DNA from: Norana najaformis
Lineage: Eukaryota; Annelida; Clitellata; Crassiclitellata; Hormogastridae
Direction of reading: 5' to 3'
Length of the DNA: 64,000 bases
Assembly: GCA_964023275.1 (NCBI GenBank)
Contig: OZ029929.1
Coordinates: forward strand, 3,165,844 to 3,229,843
Notes under the pieces: generated by a model
The model's database searches: none
What the model was told of the DNA's origin: nothing
What the model saw: only the letters and a program-made list of their open reading frames with translations
Position numbers and translations under genes: made by a program
Shown: positions 47,091 through 64,000 of the stretch, one piece after another
Layout of the letters: each line of letters starts with the position of its first letter
How positions within the stretch are numbered: the first letter of the stretch is position 1

Positions 47091-47709
47091 TAATACCGCA
47101 TCAGATGGCCGCGTGTTTCTCCAGCGTGTCCTATTTTGTTCAATGTGTTGGTCACATGCAGATTTTGCTCGATAATTTTCGATCGATTGGGCTGCTAATG
47201 TGACCTGGTATGCGTTCTTGGAGCTACATTTTTCTTTCGCCGTAGCTTTTTGGTGCTTCTGGTGATGACTGGACGATTGCTATCGAAGTCTTGTGCGCCA
47301 CCAGTAGTGTTCTAGTCCGCCCTGAGGGATTTCAGGTTACTGCCTGGACAGTGCGAGGCTCCGGCTGGAAAGGCCAAGAGTTCTTGAATTGGTGCTGGCC
47401 GTTCATTGCGCAGACGCTCTACCACTAATTGGCCGGATGCTGTCGTTCTCCAGAAACCTTTTGGCTGAGGATGGATGTCCGGACGAAGCGTCTTCCACCG
47501 TCTCTGAGGAGGGACTTCTTGGCGTTGGGCTTCGTGTATTGTGAACCTCCTCGCCTGTCGTCACTCCTCTTCTTCGATGCTGCTTGGTCCTTGAACTCTG
47601 AACTTGGTGTCTACTATTAGCTGTAGTTGGCAATTCATCGGTAGGGCTCTACGTGTCTGCGGGAGATCAAGATTAAGGGGCATGGGGCATAACCTTAACA
47701 ATACATACA

Positions 47710-48759
47710 TGCTGTGACAAACAGGGGGTGCCGAATCCCCTGTCAAGGCGCTGATTTACTGCTACTCTAGCCGAAGGCGCCCTATCAGCGCCTATCTACT
47801 GCTAGCCCGCGAGGTAAGGCTCTTGAGGTCCCCAAGAGGCTGAACATGAAGTCAACCGATCGTCAATCGCACTTTATTTCTCATAAAACAACTTAACGAG
47901 GACAATACAATTAGCATCTAACTGAACTATTCTTACACTAAACATTAGCTCATTCACGTCATCACCATCTCACCAGCCCCATGCACCATACCACGTCATA
48001 CCTTTATATAGACCGCCCCATGTCTTTGTGCGGGAGGGGCTCAGACACAAGTCCGCACGCTATGTCTGCCGGCGGGAGGAGGTCAGACACAGCCAAGTCT
48101 GCCGGCGGGAGGAGGTCAGACACGGCCACCGCCGCTGTCTGCTGGCGGGAGGAGGTTAGACACAGCCAAGTCTGCCGGCGGGAGGAGATCAGACACGGCC
48201 ACCGCCGCTATGTCTGCTGGCGGGAGGAGGTCAGACACGGCCACCGCCGCTATGTCTGCCGGCGGGAGGAGGTCAGACACGGCCACCGCCGCTGTCTGCT
48301 GGCGGGAGGAGGTTAGACACAGCCAAGTCTGCCGGCGGGAGGAGGTCAGACACGGCCACCGCCGCTATGTCTGCCGGCGGGAGGAGGTCAGACACAGCCA
48401 AGTCTGCCGGCGGGAGGAGGTCAGACACGGCCACCGCCGCTGTCTGCTGGCGGGAGGAGGTTAGACACAGCCAAGTCTGCCGGCGGGAGGAGATCAGACA
48501 CGGCCACCGCCGCTATGTCTGCTGGCGGGAGGAGGTCAGACACGGCCACCGCCGCTATGTCTGCCGGCGGGAGGAGGTCAGACACAGCCAAGTCTGCCGG
48601 CGGGAGGAGCTCAGACACGGCCAAATCTGCGCTGTCTGCTCGCGGGAGGGGCTCAGACACGGCCAAGTCTGCAGGCGGGAGGAGCTCAGACACCGCCAAA
48701 TCTGCGCTGTGTGCTCGCGGGAGGGGCTCAGACACAGCCAGGTGCTCAAGTCCGCTACA
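47710..48759 (-). mobile_element. Probable solo LTR with minisatellite U3, reverse orientation
   Basis: The block runs from TGCTGTGACAAAC to GTCCGCTACA, so both strands have TG...CA ends. It is flanked by ATACA at 47705-47709 and 48760-48764. On the minus strand the order is U3 with a GC-rich minisatellite, a TATATAAAG box (48003-48010), an AATAAA (47873-47878) and the U5 end. This matches LTR architecture and parallels the solo LTR at 6476-7210. The flanks are ATAC-rich, so the 5-bp duplication is weaker evidence than at the first LTR. The LTR ends about 250 bp upstream of the cathepsin start codon. Confidence 0.6.
48026..48742. repeat. GC-rich minisatellite with 33/40/42-bp units and 190-bp higher-order repeat
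   Basis: Nineteen units share the core GGCGGGAGGAGGTCAGACAC. The tails differ: AGCCAAG gives 33 bp, GGCCACCGCCGCTG gives 40 bp and GGCCACCGCCGCTATG gives 42 bp. The order from 48065 is 33, 40, 33, 42, 42, and exactly this five-unit block (190 bp) recurs at 48370-48559 with the same variant bases (GGTTAG and GAGATC). The last four units (48593-48742) are a diverged subtype with GAGCTCAG. Frames on both strands are open only because of the repeat. Confidence 0.9.
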
Positions 48760-49009
48760 ATACACACATATATACATTCATACACATATCAATACATACA
48801 TACATACATACATTATATTATTCGTTATTGTCAGTCGTTGATAGGTTATTTTTAACTTGGGTTAAAACAAATAAATGACAGTTTTGAGTGAATACTTCGC
48901 AGTTTTCATTGGTTTGGTGAATACAGTTCTATTGTTCTGATGCCTCTGATTGATGGTACAGGCCAACATTCATGTGTGGTAGGTGTTTTTGCCTTCAGAA
49001 CTACGCAAT

Positions 49010-63420
<14,411 letters not shown>

Positions 63421-63899
63421 GTCAGTATCCCAAGGGTTGTATTTGCTAAATACAGTTGAACAAGCTGTGGGCAAGGGGTAACTGCGACCGGGACATCTCA
63501 TCTAGCATAACTCGAGACACAAGAAATGCAACATATAATTTATGTATAACATATAATAATATTATATGCTCGTGGTCCTTCCGTCCATGAAGCTAATCCT
63601 CACTCAGCATAAAGGAACTACTTACAGGCTCTGGCAGTTACATTTGCTACGGCAAATGTTTAATGTTTGCGAATGTTTACAGGTATTTCCGCTGTGATTA
63701 AAGGTCCCTCAGCTGCTATCTGGGGTTTCAAACTCTTGTACAGCTGCTTGTCCACTTTTGCAGCTTCTTTTGTCTTCTCAGTCATGCACTCTGATACCCC
63801 GTTACCTCATTAGAAGTCGTCGCCAGTTCCTCGATTGACACATCTGATTCAACTTGTTTGGGGTCTCGCGAAAAGTATATATCCCTTGACAATGTGTGA

Positions 63900-64000
63900 G
63901 GTATAACAAGCTGTGATCCTGGCATATAAGAAGAGTCGCCTCGATTACTGTAACTTGGTTCTTACCGGTATTATAAAGTCAAACATGCAGAAACTCAAAA
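63900..64000 (+). mobile_element. LINE RT fragment running off the right edge
   Basis: The + frame AYKKSRLDYCNLVLTGIIKS then NMQKLK matches the SRLDYCNSLLxGxxxxxxxxLQ box of L2/CR1 RTs. Confidence 0.65.

Noticed and set aside
46908..47203. MYVCMYVC-type ORFs
   Set aside because: Pure translation of the TATG microsatellite in three frames.
48065..48855. Long open frames with repeated SAGGRRSDTA motifs as a repeat protein gene
   Set aside because: Several frames on both strands are open at once. The units are 33, 40 and 42 bp, so no single frame is kept through the array. The block sits inside an LTR-like structure.

Overview
The window is animal (metazoan) nuclear DNA with three host genes, all on the + strand, separated and invaded by many transposable-element remains. 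The introns follow the GT-AG rule, are 0.2 to 9.8 kb long, and join exons in perfect phase. L2/CR1-like LINE relics are dense, and tRNA-derived SINE, RTE, pogo and LTR elements and ATTT/ATGT/ATC/ATT microsatellites are also present. This mix suggests an invertebrate such as a mollusc, amphioxus or similar lineage. I cannot fix the phylum from sequence alone.

Host genes. (1) At 1031-1297 is the last coding exon of a sialate O-acetylesterase (SIAE-like) gene whose remainder lies left of the window. (2) From 18962 to 37951 is what looks like a complete seven-exon RhoGAP-domain gene. I assembled it by hand and all splice phases agree: 1575 nt, 524 aa. The RhoGAP domain is at about residues 30-230, with the arginine finger in exon 3, followed by a Ser/Pro-rich tail. 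(3) From 49010 to the right edge is a papain-family cathepsin L-like gene with six visible exons: signal peptide, I29 propeptide with a perfect ERFNIN motif, and the mature protease up to the Gly after the VGPVSVAID region. The exons carrying the catalytic His and Asn lie right of the window.

Mobile DNA. 1-620 and 4-6.2 kb hold L2-like LINE relics. 6.2-8.4 kb is a nested site: an unclassified GC-richer element holding a solo LTR with matching target duplication, a 41-bp LINE tail and a longer LINE fragment. 8.9-11.4 kb is an internally deleted CR1-like LINE. 12.2-13.4 kb is a 5'-truncated RTE-like LINE with an open 376-codon ORF and an 11-bp target duplication. 15.9-18.7 kb holds several relics. 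The RhoGAP introns hold further LINE relics and a pogo/Tigger remnant at 33.5-34.9 kb. 41-45.5 kb is a LINE graveyard. 47.7-48.8 kb is a second solo LTR, in reverse orientation, whose U3 is a minisatellite with a 190-bp higher-order repeat; it ends 250 bp upstream of the cathepsin start codon. The cathepsin introns hold an AT microsatellite, a second copy of the unclassified GC-rich element (51.7-53.4 kb), LINEs of at least three kinds including one with a YLDD polymerase box, a tRNA-derived SINE, and two partial copies of cathepsin exon 5.

Nothing here looks like a bacterial-type operon or a new immune or defence system. The most noteworthy items are the minisatellite-bearing solo LTRs, the nested insertion history readable from target duplications, the scattered exon-5 fragments around the cathepsin active-site exons, and the two-copy unclassified element with a partly conserved ORF.
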